Shown here: one piece after another, positions 31,960 to 44,979 of the stretch
How the letters are laid out: every line of letters begins with the position of its first letter
Numbering within the stretch: the stretch's first letter is position 1
Origin: Zingiber officinale
Lineage: Eukaryota > Streptophyta > Magnoliopsida > Zingiberales > Zingiberaceae
DNA: 64,000 nucleotides
Direction of reading: 5' to 3'
Assembly: GCF_018446385.1 (NCBI RefSeq)
Contig: NC_056000.1
Location: 31,140,011 to 31,204,010, forward strand
Made by a program: the position numbers and the translations under genes
The notes under the pieces: generated by a model
Databases searched by the model: none
What the model saw: only the letters and a program-made list of their open reading frames with translations
Told to the model about the DNA's origin: nothing

Positions 31960-34900
31960 ATGACAAGCCTTTTTTGGAATCACAGGGTCGCACAATGATA
32001 TCAATATACTCAATGAATCACCTTTATTCAACAATGTCCCACAAGGAAACACATCAAAGGTTAATTTTGTAGTAAGCAACACACAATATACAAAAGAGTA
32101 CCATCTAACTGATGGGATATATAAGAATATAATGTGCTACTTTCGCCAAGAGCATTCTCTACACCCTAGGATTCCAAGAGAAAGATATTAAAGCAAAGAT
32201 AAAAAGATATAAGAAATGTCGTTGAGCCAATGTTTTGAGTGTTCCAATCTTATTGGGCAATGATCAGAAGTCCAGGATGATTTTGGTAGGAGAATGACTT
32301 GAAAGAGATCATGTATACATGTATTATTATGCACAATATGATTATTAAGGATGAGAGAGATGCAATAATCTATTAGTTGGATGATGAAGGAAATCCTCTG
32401 ACATAAATATTTTAGGGTTCTACTCAAGAGTTTCAAGAATACCTTTAGAGAAACTTGACGCCAGGTAGGATAGTGATTATCCTATGGGTAAATCAAAAAG
32501 GAAAATTGAAGGAAAATGCAAGAAGAGAACTTGAAAAACACCAAAGAGAATCCCATAGTTTGTCAAAAAAGAGACTTTGTTAATAATAGAGGGATGATTC
32601 CTCAACCATCTAAATGTGTGTTTATATATACTTTAGACCTTAAGACTTAAAAAAAAAATCCTAATATATAAGTCTCTATTCCTATCTTGTAAAGAAATGA
32701 AAGAAATCTTACTAGAAAATAAAATTTTCTCAATAAAAAGGAATTAATAAAACAGAACGTTGATATAGACAAATCATAACCTATAAATATCAGAAATACC
32801 AAAAATACCTTAAATACCCTAGATACTATAAAAATAGAAATTACTTAAAATAATAAAAAGATATTTATAGGCTCAGAATAGGGCCTAAATGGTTGATTTT
32901 GGGCCTGAAACTTAGAGGTTATGAGTTCCCTAGCTAATAACAAGCGTAGATTTTTAAATTCTATATATGTGAGTGCTAACTAAGTCTGATTCCAAATCTT
33001 GAATCAAAAGTTATACCCTTTAGAAGATTGGATTCTCCTATATTGATTTTGTATCAAAACTGTGAGGTACATGATAGTCAAGTACATCATCAACTTTGAG
33101 CTGACTTGGTTGAGCACATCTGGACATGCTACAGGTGTGATCAATGAATGATTAATTTATTAACTATCTTATGTTTTATATAAATTATTTGTTATAATTC
33201 ATTGCTTAATGTTGTACTTCTTCTATTTAAAATTTTATATTTTCAATAATTAAAATGTTGCCAGATCCTCGTGACCGATGAGTGTGCAGGCTGTTCGAAA
33301 GTGTTTCGAGCACTTGAAAGTCTAAATGTGGTGCACATGGAGACACACAGGAGGTCACTTTCATATATATATATATATATGAAAGTGACCATTAAATAGT
33401 AGTTGAAGATTTTTCAAAGATTTGTAAATTGTTGAGTGTGAGACCTGTAAAAAGAAATTATTAGGAGGATTTTTATAGAGAAAAGAGTAAGATTTTTTTC
33501 CCTTTTGACGTAATAATGATGTGACATTTGAAAAACACACAAAAAAAAAAAAAAAAAAAAAATCCAGTTTGAGGTTCTTGCATTGGAGATGCCTTTAGCA
33601 TTACATTCTTTACTTGTTTTATATAAACAGGTCAAACTGATATTAGATGAGCAATAGATAAGCATGGAAGTATAGTGTGATTCATGAATATCAAGGAGCC
33701 AATCTCATAACTTTTTTATTTTTTCATTTCTCTTATGAAGTTTGGTTGGTGATTTTAGTTGTAAGTATACAAGTTCATAAAATTTAACATGAAATTATAA
33801 ATGCAAAAAGCCCTAATAAATTAATGTCGACCAAAAGTTGATAATAAGGAAGTTCAATAAGAATTGTTAAACAAATTAAGATTCATCATATACTTAACAA
33901 ATAAAAAAAATTAACAAAAGTTGTAGATACAAAAAAATATCTTGGCAAATGGAGAAGGTTAATAGAGATAAGAAAGACTTGACCATAAATCCTAAAAGCT
34001 TAACCTCTTGACAAGCAGAAAAAGTCTAAACTCTTGGCATATAGAAGAATATTTAGAGGCAAGGACTCTGGGTTGTGACATGTTATGAGAAAATTTATTG
34101 ATCTTGAATTTCACAATAAACTTGTACTTAAGCATGAAAGTTACATTCAATCAACTAAATAATTGAGTTGATATGATAATTGACTCAAGACGTTCTGCTC
34201 ACAAATATACTTCTACTTTGAATTGAATTTACTAGAATTGAATTAAATCAGCTGAAAATAATTTGAATCGATGAGATAATCGACTGATTCAGTATTTGAA
34301 TTTAAAAAATTAGATCGTTTGTTTGGCTGATAGGTTTTGAATTAACTTAGAGTCAACTGAAAGTGTTTTGAATCAATTGAAATAACAATCAAGTAAAAGA
34401 TATATATGCACACAAATTGACTAAACATATATTTAGTCAATTGGAAATAAGAGTTAACGGTCCACGATCAATATTTCAATTAACTAGTCAAAATATAAGT
34501 CTATTAAATTAAATAGAAGAATTAGATGAAGCACTTCTAAAATCATTATATTTGGAAGACTATATACTTATAAAAGATATAAAAATCATGTATGATTTTT
34601 TTTCCTTTCAATAGCAACATAAACAATAAAACTAAACTTATAATATATAGTTTTTTTATTTTGGATACATTATCTTTGTTTGTCGGGATGCATCATGCAT
34701 GTTCATTTATTTCCTTGGTTTCTTGCATCATCCTAATAATATTAAAAAAGTGTAGATTATCTTTAGTTACTTTCTACAAAAATATAATAGATTATCTTGG
34801 CTGAGGACCTAATGTTCAATGGAGATGTTTATAGAACTTCAATGTGCAGATAAGTACAGGAGAAATGTCTGATGTGGAACTTTAATCTGCTGCACTCGTG

Positions 34901-35661
34901 TCGTTATTATCTGCTCCTTTGTTTACAGATCTGATCTGAAGCTTTACGATAAATCAACAGCAATTGCGCATCGTTCTTTTGCCTTGTCTAGTTTCAAATT
35001 CAATACGATCGGTCGATTCCCATTATCTTTGTGTTCCGAAAAAGATCCAGATTAGCCCCTGCGTTCGGGAAGGAGGAGCCGTCCGATCAAGAGAAGAATT
35101 GATTTCAGTCGTTAGTTCATGAACGAATGAGATTCAAAGGAACGAAACTCATGGCCGCACTGGAGCACACTGCACACGTCGTCCGAGCACGTTTTTATTT
35201 ACGTGCGACGACAGCTGCCTTCCGACTCACCGACTCAGGTGAACGAAGTACGGGTTCATTGCGCCAATAGCGACGCAAACAGCATCTGCCGTGGCGCTTC
35301 CATTTCTGACCGTCCCCAGATAACGACTACCTACGTGGCAATCCTCACCAGACTGATCGCATCCCCCCTTGATCTTGCCAATTAATTAATTAATTAATTA
35401 ACTTCTCCAGATAAAATCATTTTAATTAGCAACCATAACAGTTTCCTGTTTTGACTTTTTTCCACCGCATGCCGTGTTCCCGCATCCACTCGTTTCACGT
35501 TGTTCGCAATTAGAATTAGTATTCGATTTTTTGTGTGTAACGCGGCGGCTTGTCGTGGGAAGAGCCGGAGTGGCCTGCGTGGACCCAGGGTGGAATTTTG
35601 AAATATAAAAAAGGGTCAAATGATTAATTAAATACCAAAATTGTGATGTTCATCTTCAGTC
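31960..35661. other. Intergenic region upstream of the amidotransferase gene
   Basis: No gene is supported. About 34140-34480 has ATTGAGTTGA and AATCGACTGATTC motifs recalling an old LTR dyad block. Poly-A at 33541-33562 and (ATTA)n at 35383-35400 are simple repeats. The last 500 bp are less AT-rich and contain CTACGTGGCA at about 35331, an ACGT-core element that may belong to the gene's promoter. Confidence 0.5.
33353..33390. repeat. Perfect 38-bp palindrome with an AT core
   Basis: The arms GGTCACTTTC (33353-33362) and GAAAGTGACC (33381-33390) flank an 18-bp alternating AT tract. The whole is a perfect inverted repeat and could extrude as a cruciform. Confidence 0.9.
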
Positions 35662-35669
35662 TATAAATA
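35662..35669 (+). promoter_or_regulatory. TATA box of the amidotransferase gene
   Basis: TATAAATA lies 111 bp upstream of the ATG, which puts the start of transcription near 35695. The inferred 5' UTR of about 85 nt has no upstream ATG and contains a short (GGCGA)n repeat at 35738-35760. Confidence 0.7.
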
Positions 35670-35779
35670 GGCAACCCTAATCCTATAGAAGAGCAAGCGA
35701 GAAGCAATTCGTTAGAATTAACTATTAAGCAATAAATAGGCGAGGCGAGGCGAGGCGAGCAGAGCGGATTAGGATCACA

Positions 35780-38700
35780 ATGGCGCCCTCCTCCGATTCC
35801 GATCTCTCCAAACTCCTTCCGCGCGTCCTCATCGTCTCCCGCCGCTGCGTTCGCAAAAACAAGTTCGTCGATTTCGTCGGTGAGTATCCTGCTTTCCGGA
35901 TCATTTTGTTCGTCCAAAGTCGATGAGAAGATTGAGATGGATCGATCTTGAAACAGGGGAGTACCATTTGGATTTGATCGTGGGATACGGCGCGGTGCCG
36001 GTGATCGTGCCGCGGGTCGCGGGCGTGCACATGCTCCTCGAGAGCTTCGAGCCGATCCACGGCGTGTTGCTGTGTGAGGGAGAGGACATCGACCCGTCCC
36101 ACTACGCTGCTGACGCCTCCGGGGGCCTATCTTCCGAGGAGCTCGACGAGATCCGCAGCCTGCACGCCAGCGACGCTACCGTCGACCGCGAGAAGGACTC
36201 CATCGAACTCTGTCTCGCCAAGCTCTGCCTCGAGCGCAATATTCCCTTTCTCGGCATCTGCCGCGGTTCGCAGGTCCTCAATGTGGCTTGCGGCGGATCC
36301 CTGTACCAGGACGTGGAGAAGGAGCTCCACAGGAAGAGCGGTGTCGGGGCCGTCGTCGAGCACATCAACTACGGCGACTACGATGGGCACCGGCACGAGG
36401 TGAAAGTGGCGGAAGGGACGCCGCTGCACGAGTGGTTTGCAGAATCACTGAGGCCAGAGGAGATGACGATCGCGGTGAACAGCTACCACCACCAGGGGGT
36501 GAAGCGGCTGGCGGAGCGGTTCGTGCCGATGGCGTTCGCGGCGGATGGTTTGGTGGAGGGTTTCTATGACCCCGATGCGTACCATCCGGACGAGGGCAAA
36601 TTCATCATGGGCTTGCAGTTTCACCCGGAGCGCATGCGTCGGCCCGGATCCGAAGAGTTCGATTACCCTGGTTGCCCTAAAGCTTATCAGGTACATCAAT
36701 TATATTTGTTATATCTGTTTACATCGATTGCAACTTCCCTTACCGCATATGGAATTTTCATATACTGAAGTGGTGCTACGATCTCATATAGTTTTCATGA
36801 TTAACAATTTTTAGGGAAAATGCCACTGTTAAAATGAGACGTATGCAGATAAACAAGATGAAATAGTTAACATTAGTCGTGATAAAGAGAATTTTATTAT
36901 TGGTCATCATATATGCATCACTTCATCCACACTCTGCAATGAGCTTTTTCAATCATGAGGCAGTAGAATACCATAACAGATAAGAAACCACTGGTACTAC
37001 TTGTTTATATTATTTCCCTATAAATCAGTTGGGGCAAACAACAAACTAAATAATATCGTAAATTCAATACAGTAATCTAATATTTATGAATGCAATTGAT
37101 GTTGGTGGTACCACTCAGAAAATATGAATTCACTTAATCCCAACAATCTAGGTGCAATTTCCTTTCTCTTTTCTTCTGTCTCCAACAGTTTTAGTAGATA
37201 GTTGGCACTAATTACATAGAACTGTACAATAATGACATGACCGATGGAACCCATTGGTAGGTGACTTCATAGCTTTCACGTTGAAAGTAGATAATCAAAC
37301 AAAAAGGTTGTCGACTTTTCTGATTTCAATAAACAAATCAGCACAACCGAATAATACGTAACACTTTCACGGCTACATACATCATTTAATATTTTAGTTA
37401 GTTATTCAATAAAATAAACATTCCTATTAATCAAATCATGATAGTGTGCTAAACTAGTCTCTTGCTCTATCGAAAAAATATTCAGAAAAATTTCTGGAGT
37501 GTCACCCTATACATGAAGCCCTAACTAATCTTGTGCTACAAAATAAAGTCAATATTCAATTAAATTCTATAACAAATAGTTAGTTAAGAAGGATACACTC
37601 TGAATGGACCGAGAAACATCTTCACTTCCCCTCTAAAACTAAACATGGTATGCTTCAATATCTCATATCTCTTATTTTCTTTCTCTAAATATCAACTGCA
37701 CCAGTTCCTCCTCTTCCTCCTCCTCCTCCTCCTCTTTCTCCTTCTTCTTCTAATGTTCTATGCAGGTTTCTTACTCTCCATGCTAGACAATTTTCTCCAA
37801 ATTCAACAGCTCCCACTTCTCTTCCTTTTTGCTCAGTCCTGTGTTGCAAGCCTCTTCTTCTTCCTCTTTTCTTCTCCTGAATTATTCCATTCTTCTCTTT
37901 CGACTCTTCACACTCTATCTTTTCTTGCTCTCTCTCTCCACCGCCCAACCGTCTCTTCTCTTCGCCTTTAATCATCCGCTGACCTGAGCACTCCGTACGC
38001 TGACGCTGGCATCCTATAAAGAGTCCGAGTGTCTATTTTTTTTTTTTTTTTTGTTTGGGCTACACTCTTGGACTGGTCTGTTGGGCCTCACTGTTGCTCT
38101 ACTTCAAGTGAGTTAGAATACTAGACAAGAGTTATAGACTTATCAGATTGATAGAACATCAGCTCAATAATGAAATTATGGAGCTCCCATGGGCTAGCGC
38201 AGATGGTTAACGCAGAAGAGTTATCAAAGCGGGTGCGGAATGCTCCTTTAGTTGCCTCACCGCTCATCCCTTTGATTTACCTCCTTCCAGAAAGTGTAAG
38301 GCCGCTCTAAAGGGGCCGCAATTTCATATTTTGCAACAGAATAATGAAATTATATAGTTAGATACTTGAATTATAAAAAAAAAAATTATACAAAAAGCAT
38401 ATCAAGTAAAATAGTGAATTAATTAGACAGCACTTTCAACAAATGAATTATTATATACGTATATATTATTTTTGAATGTTTGTAAGATGAATCTTTCATT
38501 TTAAGTTTATTTATTGCTGTGTTTGAAATATTACTTTTGATATATAGTATGTTATCATGGGGATCTAAACAGGTGAACGTATCGATTGTGATGGTATCGT
38601 TTTCTGAGGAATTGGGCAGGCTATACATCTACGGTTATAATGTTTTAGTGTGCTGTTTTGTTATGGCACTAGAATTAACTTAACAATGGTTGGTTAGCGA

Positions 38701-39611
38701 TGCAGTAAGAAAGGAATGAAATAGAAATGAAACTATTTCATGTTTATAAGTAGGAAAATTCTGGAATTCTATGCAAAGCTATTGAATTGCAAGGAAATGT
38801 ATCCATTTAAAATGATATTTCTTTATATAGGAATTTGTCAAGGCAGTGGTTGCATATCAAACGAAGGTCAATAGCTATGCAAATCTGAACCATGCCCCAA
38901 AGATTAATCAAGAATTGGAAAAGAAAAGGAAGATCATAATGAGGAGTTTCTCGCTTGCGAAGAACTTGTATGCTGCTGGGCTTGATATGCCACCATCGAA
39001 AGAGCAAGATCTTGAAGCTGGAGCTGAATTCCTTGAGGTACTTATCCAACAAGAAGCTAAGATAATAGGAATGCTGATTTAATCCCCTTGATAACACATT
39101 TGATTGTTGCTATAAGATGAGAATGAGATAAATATCTTCACTCATAAAAGAACATGTGAAGAATGCACACCGTAGTTTATACTTTCATTCTCATAACAGA
39201 ATGTTCGAATTAAATTATAAATATAGTAAGTGAGCTCAGAATTGAACAAGCTTAGTAAGATAAATGAACAAACTTAACTACCAACAAAGTTAAACTTGGC
39301 TATGCTGGTTTCTAGTTGTCTTTCTTACATTCCTCTTGGCTTACTATGAGAATGAGAAATTTAAATCTTAACAGTCAAACATGGCGTTGAGCTCACAGCA
39401 AGAGATAAGGTTAAAACAAATGGGTGCAACTGTGAGGAACTCCTCATCCTATGCGCAAAAGATGAAGATGACCAAGGAGAGAGGAGCGATGGCCAGGAAG
39501 GTAATGCAAAACATGGCAGTAGAGCAATTGGCTGAGTTGCTCTCCTTCTATGATATGATGGGACAAATCTGTTCTGATTTGTTGGAGAAGAAATTGAATA
39601 CCACTCCATAG
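35780..39611 (+). CDS. GAT1_2.1: Class I glutamine amidotransferase-like protein, GAT1_2.1 type (peptidase C26), 4 exons
   Basis: Exons 35780-35879, 35957-36690, 38831-39037 and 39375-39611 all have GT..AG junctions and join into a 425-residue protein. The class I amidotransferase / gamma-glutamyl hydrolase-like domain spans about residues 14-275. It contains the nucleophile Cys135 in [10 protein letters not shown] and the His256/Glu258 pair in [18 protein letters not shown] and NSYHHQGVK are family signatures. Exons 3-4 add about 147 residues of charged helical tail ([18 protein letters not shown]...), also present in the Arabidopsis GAT1_2.1 group. That protein has been linked to glutamine hydrolysis and nitrogen-dependent shoot branching; a role here is inferred. 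The exon 1 N-terminus is short, with no strong signal peptide. GC content falls sharply from exon 2 to exons 3-4. Intron 2 (2140 bp) holds a SINE. This is the only intact host gene in the window. Confidence 0.93.
37695..37755. repeat. CTC/CTT microsatellite in intron 2
   Basis: A pyrimidine-only tract of CTC and CTT units within a wider C/T-rich stretch (37670-37970). It is intronic to the amidotransferase gene. The leucine-rich reading through it is not a gene. Confidence 0.85.
38180..38339 (+). mobile_element. SINE in intron 2 of the amidotransferase gene, 14-bp TSD
   Basis: AATAATGAAATTAT flanks it perfectly at 38166-38179 and 38340-38353. The 160-bp body contains TAGCGCAGATGG, which matches the tRNA/pol III A box TRGYNNARNNG. 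About 36 bp on, GGGTGCGGAATGCTCC is a worn B-box candidate. The long perfect TSD and tRNA-like head indicate a tRNA-derived SINE moved by a LINE. The orientation is the same as the gene. Confidence 0.8.
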
Positions 39612-41948
39612 AAAATCTCATGTTTTTTATAATGTCTGCCACATTGTAACTTGAACTTCAATGTTCTTGCAAATCTTTGTTAGATGTCATTATGTTTCCC
39701 TCTTCCAGGGGGGCTTGAAATATTGCATGTTTCCTCTCTTGGAAAAAAAACACTTTAGCCAAATTCTAGATGATGGATGGCCACAAGAATGGCAACTGAA
39801 AAAAATTGCCGGGTGACTAAAAATACAAATTACCTAAGAAACTATGTTCAAGCACATGCAGCCTAGTGCATAAGCAAAAAGAACAAAAAAAAATAAACGG
39901 GTTATTAGCAAGTGAAGCATAGTGAAGACCAACGCTTTCAATATTTGGCAAGATATCTCTAGCTGTATTTCTCAGCTTTACTGTCCCCTGCAAAATCATT
40001 ACCAAATTTAAAAACCAGAAAAAAAAAAATCCTGGATTCCTGATCCTGAAAATATCCGGTCCGGCTCCATGGAAATTTCTTATCGATTACCAGGATAAAT
40101 TTAAAAAACATAAATGGATATAGGCGGACAACCCAACATCACGAGTGAATCGAAAACACTACGGACATATGATATACCCTGTGTGATGCATAAAGCCAAG
40201 TTTATAATTGATTTACATTGCAAGGGAAGTTAAGTAAAAAATTGTAGAAAATAACATCTAAATTTTTTAAATAGTTAAATCATATTTCATATTTTTAAAA
40301 TTATTTATTCATCCATCCGTTTTCTAAAACACTTTTTTTTCTTGATTATTTATTTATTGATAATCTAGGTGTTTAGATTAGACGAGACCATAGTTCAAAT
40401 CAATGATTCGTCGGTTCAAAACCGTCGATTTAACCGTTATTGAAATATCAATTTTTAATCTTAATCATCCAAGACAATTATAATTCACGATTTGGACTTG
40501 ATCCAACGTTGGGTCTAGATATATATCCTATAAATTATATCTTTTAATTAATTTTATATGTTCATTACTAATAATATATATAATTTTATTGTCAAATAAA
40601 TTTTATTTCTTGATAAATTTATTATTGGATATGCCATGTATGTGAAATAGTTTTTATAAATTCAATATTAAATGAATAAAATAATACTATTTAATAATTA
40701 AGAGTGTTAAATAAAATTAATAAATTTAATGAATTAAAGATAGAATAATCTCGTATCAAATAATTCGATGCAAATATGTTACAAAATTAAACACATCCAA
40801 ATTTTTTAGAGGTAAATGCATTGAAAAATAATAGAAAGATAGAATGATGTCATAATTCAAAATAATATATTAAAAAATAAAAGATAGAATACGTTAATTA
40901 ATATTGAACCAGACTATTAATGTCATTAGGGGCCTAACCTGTTGACCCGAGTCAATAAGCTGTAATCGATCCATTGAAGCTGACTTGTCCTGGGGTTGGA
41001 TCTAGTTTAGACTAATTTTATAGGTAGACGACCTTCTATTGTTTGTCTATCAAGTAAATTCACTTACTCAGAGATTGGCCTTCAAAATATTAGTCCCTAT
41101 TTGAATTTGAATTCTTTTATTTGTTTCCTAAGTAGTTTACTATTGTACTACACTTGTGGGGACAATTACTTTCCTTCTTTTTCTATATAAGATTTACCTT
41201 GGGATACTATGTACTGTAAGAGGTAGGATAAGCTCCCATACAACAAGGGTTTGAATATCTAGGTTATATCATACGTTTACAATGTTCGAATCACTCATGA
41301 TGTTCGATCATCCGCAGGATCCATCTCCACTTTTTGATCGGTGGAAAATTTTTGTAGGATCATGCCAATTACCTCACGAATTAATCGGTTGAAAGTACTG
41401 GATTAAAAAAATAACATGATATATTAAATTACATATATATTTTGTGGCTATTTTGGTCATAATTTTATTATCGTCTTCGTCAACTATTCGAGCAGTAGTC
41501 AATTAAATAGAAGATAGAAGAAAGCAGACTACAAGAATTGATGTCGCCCTTCCTGGTGGGCTCGGATTGGTAGAGCCTCTCTTACTTTTACCATAACTGA
41601 TGTGGCATACGTGATTCCTCGGATGGTCAAGTGATTGAGAAGAAAGAAAAATGGAAAGTAATAAGAATGAGAGTTAGTGTGCTTTACAGAAAAACTTACG
41701 TTCAACCATCTTCACCTGCCTTTGTATACGACTGAGACTCGTTGTCCACATGGGCCGCCACGTTCACCTGCATATTGCAAGGATATGGCAGCGGCGGCGT
41801 ACAAACTACCTGAATAGTTGCTGCGAGTTCCATATGTCACTGCCGGTCTTGCTAGTGGCAATTATTGATAGTTTTATCACAGACGAGACTATTAAGCATA
41901 GTGAGCTAAATTTTACCATGATAGTGAGCTAAATTTTACCATGCTAAT
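39612..41948. other. Downstream intergenic region
   Basis: It contains the 3' UTR of the amidotransferase gene (no sure poly-A signal; AATAAA near 39890 is a candidate) and AT-rich sequence after 40200. A 23-bp motif ATAGTGAGCTAAATTTTACC is tandemly duplicated at about 41898-41942. No other gene is supported. Confidence 0.5.
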
Positions 41949-42010
41949 ACACTACAAGAAAATGCTTAAATAGGGACAAAAATAGTGACCAAAATTATTT
42001 CGGTCGCTAA
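41949..42010 (+). mobile_element. Terminus of a CACTA (En/Spm) transposon
   Basis: CACTACAAGAAAATGC matches the usual plant CACTA terminal inverted repeat. Behind it are subterminal-type motifs (AGTGACCAAAATTATTTCGG, then GTCGCTAAATT). I found no matching CTTGTAGTG end downstream, so this is a lone, truncated end. Confidence 0.5.
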
Positions 42011-43382
42011 ATTTCTGTAGAGGTTCTAAATTTTTCTAACTTAAATCTTTCTTTCTCTTTTAGCATACATAAAAAAAAATATTATCTAAGTTTTTCTTAA
42101 ATTTTGCACCAACAATTGAACGGTTTTCCTTAGTCAACAATCTCATCCATCCCTTTTTAAAAGACTTTAGTCAAAATATTTTCAAAAATGTTTGTTTCTA
42201 AGAATTTTTGTAGAGTCTTTCATATTAAAAATTTTCAGGTAAATAATTTTCAAAATCATTTTGAAAAAAATATTTTGAAAGACCCAATATTTTTCCTGTT
42301 TTCAAAGGGTTTTGAAAGTGAATATATTTCAAAAATAATATTGAAGTCATATTGTTTTTCAAAATATTTTTGCAAAATAATCTTGAAGGTAATGTTAAAC
42401 ATATTTTTGAAGAATTTTTCAAAGAGTTTTTGAAAATAATTTCTAAAATAAATTTTGAAACCTATATTTCCTAAAGGTATTTGTAAAGATTCTCTGAAAA
42501 ATTATTTCCATTTTTCAAACAACTTTCAAAAACTTTGTAATAGTGTTCTTGAAAATTATTCCTTTTCTTAAAAAAAAATTAATAAGCTTCCAGAAGACCT
42601 TCCTCTTAATTTGACACATCTTTTCGACATCCTTCTTAACCATAAACCATAAAGAAAATATACCTAAGTGTCCATAGATCTACGATTCTATAGTTGACCT
42701 AAGGATCTAGAAACTTAGTGTTCGTCAATAATAATCAATTTTCAAAGTATATAAATTTTCAAATATATATATATATATATATATAACACCCAGATAATAT
42801 CATGAAATTCATTAAACATTACTATTACTATGTTAATCACTCTTGTGAGAAATACTTTTAGAAAATAATCGTATAGATTTTAAAAACTTTTTAAAAATAT
42901 TTTTAATTTAATTTTTCTTATCATGCCACCTGTCCTAAGTCTCAATACATAGAATACATAGTTACATTATGAATTCTGTGTGATAGTTTTTCAATTTTAC
43001 TTGATTGAGGTTAAATTTGAATTGGGGAAGATTATTTGATCTTAACTTAGATTCAAGTTTAACTTTAAATCAATTAAATGGACATTTCTATACTTGGCTA
43101 TTAGGTCATAGCAAGGCATGCACAAGGACTCTTCTAATTGGATCAACAATCATTTATTTAGACAAAGTCAATTTAAGAAATTGAATACTTAACTAAGTTA
43201 GTGCAAAATCCTAATTTAGTTAGTTTAGGATATAGTGAGATAGCTTAAGTTAATTCCTCTTAGGTGAGTGGATTAAGTAAGATATTCTTTATCCAACTCG
43301 GATACAGTTAGAATAAATCTCCCTAATGTACTATCATTTTACCACATTCTAATACTATGTTGTCAAGGTCAGACTACCATTT
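42011..43382. other. AT-rich repeat-derived sequence
   Basis: About 42170-42560 repeats TTTTCAAA / TTTTGAAA motifs at short intervals and may form many weak hairpins. An (AT)n microsatellite lies at 42765-42784. GCACCAACAATTGAACG near 42105 could be a worn minus-strand LTR start. There is no gene. Confidence 0.45.
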
Positions 43383-44001
43383 TGTTGAGGTTCAATAAAA
43401 ATTTCACATTGAAAAGATTTAGTAAATATCATGGGTTTAAAAAGGATGTAGAATATCTTCATTGACATGAAACCTTTTTGAGAAAGTCCGAGAGCAAAGT
43501 CATGAGGGTTTAGGTCCAGAGTAGATAATATCATGTCATTATGGAGATATGTGGACATCCTTTGGGTACAACAAATGATATCAAAGTCATGGTCCAAACT
43601 AGATACAATGTGGGGCAGAGTAGGTCAAAGTGACCGGATACTTACAGGGGCGAGTAGGTCAGGGTGACCGGATACCCACGAAGGCCTGAAGCAGGTTAGG
43701 GTGATCGGATGTGGATGCTCGCGGGGAAGCCCAGAGCAAGTCAGGATGACCAAATGCTCGTGGGGAGACCCAAACCATGAGAGTAATTATGATCATTCGT
43801 TTGAGGGGAGGATTGTTGGAGTTCAATAAAAGTCCCATATTGGAAAGATTTGGTAAATATTATAAGTTTAAAAAGAATGTAGAATATTTTCATTGGCATG
43901 AGACTTTTTGGGGAGAGTTCAAGAGTAAAATCATAGAGCGACCCAAAGTTGATAATATCATATAATTATAGAGATATATGAATATCCTTTTAGACACAAT
44001 A
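43383..44001 (+). mobile_element. TRIM retrotransposon, copy 2 (same family as 11424-12152)
   Basis: LTR1 43383-43573 and LTR2 43814-44001 resemble each other and the LTRs of the first TRIM, sharing TATTTTCATTGGCATGAGAC-type and GATAATATCATATCATTATG-type blocks. The PBS is worn (TGATATCAAAG at about 43576). The purine tract TTTGAGGGGAGGA precedes LTR2. The 240-bp interior contains four imperfect copies of GGTCAGGGTGACCGGATAC. It is older than copy 1, judging by LTR divergence. Confidence 0.75.
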
Positions 44002-44979
44002 TTTTTTTCTATCTACCTATACTAGGATAAACAATTAATTTAAGGCTGGCATGTATCACATGACATAATTAGACAAATAATTAAATGCATGTACTTGACA
44101 AATAATTATTAGTTTCTAATAATATATTAAATTTTCAATATGATTATTTCATGTTAATCCATTAATGAGACTAGGTGTGCAAATGAATTGAATCGAGTTG
44201 AATATATAGAAAAATCTAAGACTCAAAATAGGTATATTTGAGTTCGAACTCGATTTAAAGCTGAAAAAATTTAAAAATTTTGATTCGAGTTCAGTTCGAA
44301 TTAGGGCTCGGGTTTTAATTCGGTTTGAAAGATTCGAACATGTTCACAAACTATTCGAATTATTACTCAAAAATAGCTATTCAAAACGTTTAAAATTTAT
44401 TTATTTAATATATATTTAACTTATATTAATAAAATATTAAGACTCATGGGCAGCTCATGGACTATCAAATAATATAAGTTCGGCTAAAAATAAAGTATAT
44501 TTTCTTGAAAAGGATTTTTTTCTTTTATTTTAATCTAATTTTTTTTGAAAGAACTTATTTTCATTATATGATATTTTTTAAGAGAATTTTTTAATTAAAT
44601 AGCTCAAAGGATTCGACGAGTTGATTTATGTTGACAATAAATTAATGATAAATAGCGGGAGTAAAATTAAAAAAGATGTCACTTGGTTAAAGGGGACTTT
44701 TACTTGAATTTATTATAAAAGTGCACTGATTTATGTTTTGTGTCCCGTATATTTCGATGAAATTGCTAAAAGAAATATACTTTTATTTGGTCATCTACAT
44801 AATAATCTTTTACAATAATAATATATCATTTACATTTTCAAAGACCTCAAACTAAAAGATCAACTTGACTAAATTGTTATGTTGGCATTGTTGGATGTTA
44901 TTCGGAATTTCGTTTTATTTTTTTTACAAAAAGTTTATACAAGTATAGAATTTTTCTAACAATCTATGTATTCCTTATA
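44002..44979. other. AT-rich intergenic sequence with a TTCGAACTCGA-rich patch
   Basis: About 44165-44350 has repeated GAGTTCGAACTCGATT-like inverted motifs, as often seen in worn DNA transposons. There are no termini and no gene. Confidence 0.35.

Noticed and set aside
36074..36569. Alternative frames over amidotransferase exon 2
   Set aside because: They are shadows of a GC-rich exon; the spliced frame carries all catalytic motifs.
37645..37971. Leucine-rich 108-codon frame in intron 2
   Set aside because: It is a reading of the CTC/CTT tract and lies inside an intron with good splice sites.
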